The notes beneath the pieces are model-generated. The model saw nothing but the letters and a program-made list of their open reading frames with translations, was not told where the DNA came from and made no database searches. Below, piece after piece: positions 61,847 through 64,000 of a stretch of DNA of 64,000 nt. Position numbers and translations under genes: made by a program. Numbering within the stretch: the first letter of the stretch is position 1; each line of letters begins with the position of its first letter. Source of the stretch: Rhodocyclaceae bacterium (lineage in GTDB: Bacteria > Pseudomonadota > Gammaproteobacteria > Burkholderiales > Rhodocyclaceae); contig JADFDU010000011.1 in assembly GCA_018262775.1 (NCBI GenBank), positions 62,001-126,000 of the forward strand, read 5' to 3'.

Positions 61847-63117
61847 GTTCGCTCCTCGAACGAATTTCCTGCACGGACGGCTACGATCCGGAATCCCTCA
61901 GCGTGGCGAGGGCACGGCAGATCGTCCTCGATCTGGTCGAGCCTGTCGCAGGCAGCGAGCGCCTCTTCGTGCGCAACGCCCTCGGCCGCGTGCTGACGGA
62001 GGATGTGATTTCGACCGCCAACGTGCCGGGACACGACAACTCGGCCATGGACGGCTACGCGGTGCGTTTCGCCGATCTCGACGCCACGGGCGAAACCGCG
62101 CTGTCGCTGGCCGGCAGCGCCTTCGCCGGGCGCACTTTCGCGGGGAGCCTCGGGCCGGGACAGTGCGTGCGCATCATGACCGGCGGCGTGATTCCGCAAG
62201 GCGCCGACACGGTGGTCATCCAGGAAGCGGCACGAGCCGAAGGCGAGCGTATCGTCGTGCCTCCAAAACAGCGCCAGGGCCAGCATGTGCGCCATGCCGG
62301 CGAGGATCTGCGCGCCGGTGCGCCGGCGATCCATGCCGGCAAGTTGCTGCGGCCGGCAGAACTCGGCCTCCTCGCCTCGCTCGGCGTCGCCGAAGTCAGC
62401 GTCAAGCGGCGACTGCGTGTCGCCTTCTTTTCCACCGGCGACGAACTCTGCTCGCTCGGCACGCCGCTCAAGGAGGGCGAGGTCTACGACAGCAACCGCT
62501 ACACCCTCTACGGCATGCTGACGCGGCTGGGCTGCGAGGCGATCGACCTGGGCGTGGTGCGCGACGAACCGGCGGCGCTGGAGGCCGCCTTCCAGCGGGC
62601 GGCTACGCAGGCCGATGCCATTCTCACCAGTGGCGGCGTTTCCGTCGGCGAGGCGGATTTCATCCGCGGCCTGATGGAAAAGCTCGGCGAGGTGGCCTTC
62701 TGGAAAATCGCCATGCGGCCCGGCCGGCCGATGGCCTTCGGTCGTATCGGTGAAGGCCGCGAGGGCGCTTTCCTCTTCGGCCTGCCGGGTAACCCGGTGG
62801 CGGTGATGGTGACCTTCTACCAGTTCGTGCGCGAGGCGCTGCTGAAGATGATGGGCGTCTCGCCGATCGAAGCGTTGCCGCAGTTCCGCGTGCCCTGCGT
62901 CACTGCCCTGAAGAAACGCCCCGGCCGCAGCGAATTCCAGCGCGGCATGCTGTTCAGCGACAACGGCGAATGGAAAGTGCGCGCTACCGGTTCGCAGGGT
63001 TCGGGCATCCTCAGCTCGATGTCCGAAGCGAACTGTTTCATCGTCATCGAGCCGGAACGCGGCAACGTCGAACCGGGCGACCCGGTCAACGTGCAGTTCT
63101 TCGACGGTTTGGTCTAG
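61843..63117 (+). CDS. moeA: molybdopterin molybdotransferase MoeA
   Basis: PGHDNSAMDGYAVR, RIMTGGVIPQGADTVVIQE, FGLPGNPVAVMVTF. Confidence 0.96.
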   Translation: MSSLLERISCTDGYDPESLSVARARQIVLDLVEPVAGSERLFVRNALGRVLTEDVISTANVPGHDNSAMDGYAVRFADLDATGETALSLAGSAFAGRTFAGSLGPGQCVRIMTGGVIPQGADTVVIQEAARAEGERIVVPPKQRQGQHVRHAGEDLRAGAPAIHAGKLLRPAELGLLASLGVAEVSVKRRLRVAFFSTGDELCSLGTPLKEGEVYDSNRYTLYGMLTRLGCEAIDLGVVRDEPAALEAAFQRAATQADAILTSGGVSVGEADFIRGLMEKLGEVAFWKIAMRPGRPMAFGRIGEGREGAFLFGLPGNPVAVMVTFYQFVREALLKMMGVSPIEALPQFRVPCVTALKKRPGRSEFQRGMLFSDNGEWKVRATGSQGSGILSSMSEANCFIVIEPERGNVEPGDPVNVQFFDGLV

Positions 63118-63182
63118 GGAAACGCTGAACAAGTTGCCGTTCGTCCTGAGCCTGTCGAAGGACTTGTTCAGCGTTTCCCTAG
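63114..63182. terminator. bidirectional hairpin between convergent genes
   Basis: 21-bp perfect inverted repeat CTAGGGAAACGCTGAACAAGT / ACTTGTTCAGCGTTTCCCTAG. Confidence 0.75.
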
Positions 63183-64000
63183 CTGAAGTAAAAAGGCCGG
63201 CCGACGGCGTGGCCCTGGGCGTAATCAACGCCCATCTCGCGCAGGCGATTGAGTGTGCCTTCGGTCTCGACGAACTCGGCGACGGTCTTCATGCCGAGGG
63301 AATGGGCGATGTTGTTGATGGCGGAAACCACCTCGCGGTTCATCGGCTCGGCAAACATGTCGCGCACGAAGGCGCCATCGATCTTGACATAGTCCACCGG
63401 CAGGTGCTTGAGGTAGGCGAAGGAACACATGCCGGCGCCGAAATCGTCCAGTGCAAAGCGCAATCCCAGCTCCTTCAGCTCGCGGATCAGTTCGGCCGCC
63501 TTGGTCAGGTTGGCCACCGCCAGCGTCTCGGTGATCTCGAAGCAGATGGCTTCGGGCGGCGTCCCGTGCAGGGCAATCTGTTCGCGTACGAACTGCGGGA
63601 AGCGGCTGTCGTTGATGCTTTCGGCGGACAGGTTAATGTCGAACACCGGCAGGTTATCCGGCGTCGCTTCGCATTCGCGGCGGATCGCCGGCAGGGCGTT
63701 GGCAAGCACCCAGCGGTCGATGGCCTGCATCATGTTGTGCCGCTCGGCCGAAGGGATGAAGACCATCGGCGGCACGATCTTGCCATCGCGGTCGACCATG
63801 CGCAGCAGCAGCTCGAAATGCCGCGTCTTCGCTGTCGTTTCATCGAGTCCGGCAATGCGCTGGCGGAACAGGCGGAAGCCGTTGCGCTCAATGGCATCGT
63901 GGATGGTTTCGACGATGTTCATGTCGGCACGCGGCAGGTGGCTGGCGGCCTTGGCGTGATAGACGCGGATCTGGTCGCGGCCGGCTTCCTTGGCGGCATA
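63179..64000 (-). CDS. GGDEF-EAL protein, C-terminal EAL phosphodiesterase part (5' end outside window)
   Basis: Frame stays open to the window end (YAAKEAGRDQIRVYHAK GGDEF tail); EAL-domain LLRMVDRDGKIVPPMVFIPSAERHNMMQAIDRWVL...FALDDFGAGMCSFAYLKHLPVDYVKIDGAFV; first residues of the domain resemble E.L variants. Confidence 0.9.
   Translation of the reverse strand, partial: YAAKEAGRDQIRVYHAKAASHLPRADMNIVETIHDAIERNGFRLFRQRIAGLDETTAKTRHFELLLRMVDRDGKIVPPMVFIPSAERHNMMQAIDRWVLANALPAIRRECEATPDNLPVFDINLSAESINDSRFPQFVREQIALHGTPPEAICFEITETLAVANLTKAAELIRELKELGLRFALDDFGAGMCSFAYLKHLPVDYVKIDGAFVRDMFAEPMNREVVSAINNIAHSLGMKTVAEFVETEGTLNRLREMGVDYAQGHAVGRPFYFS

Noticed and set aside
61837-63228. 463-aa ORF on - opposite moeA
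   Set aside because: Antisense shadow of MoeA; its N-terminal part comes from the intergenic repeat.

Overview
The window comes from a GC-rich betaproteobacterial chromosome, probably Rhodocyclales-like judging by gene order and protein similarity. Most of it is housekeeping: uppS(partial)-cdsA-dxr-rseP-bamA-skp-lpxD-fabZ-lpxA-lpxB-rnhB, smpB/RatA/RnfH, guaBA, mltG-tmk-holB-pilZ-tatD, mfd, a DAHP synthase, the isc operon with a second cysteine desulfurase, cysE/trmJ/suhB, and moaA-fdhD-mobA-moeA. The main accessory region is a ~9.8 kb filamentous (inovirus-like) prophage at about 26503-36340. It sits in a sequence that reads as the chromosomal dif site: a 19-bp core, aatctgtattatgtcaact, is repeated exactly at 26512-26530 and 36322-36340. 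The prophage has no integrase gene, so host XerC/XerD are the likely recombinases. It carries Rep, ssDNA-binding, coat, attachment, Zot and secretin genes, an HTH regulator, and unexpectedly a solitary ParB-like gene with a GERRxR CTPase motif. The att core lies inside the coding sequence of the HTH regulator, so its C-terminus should differ between integrated and circular forms. Other points of interest: an isolated SenB-like (selenosugar synthase family) gene, a lexA-like/umuD operon without umuC, a Fur-box-linked cytochrome/cupredoxin/FTR1 operon, a SodC-like lipoprotein lacking metal ligands, and several intergenic repeat families. No searches were run; family names come from recognising motifs and gene order.
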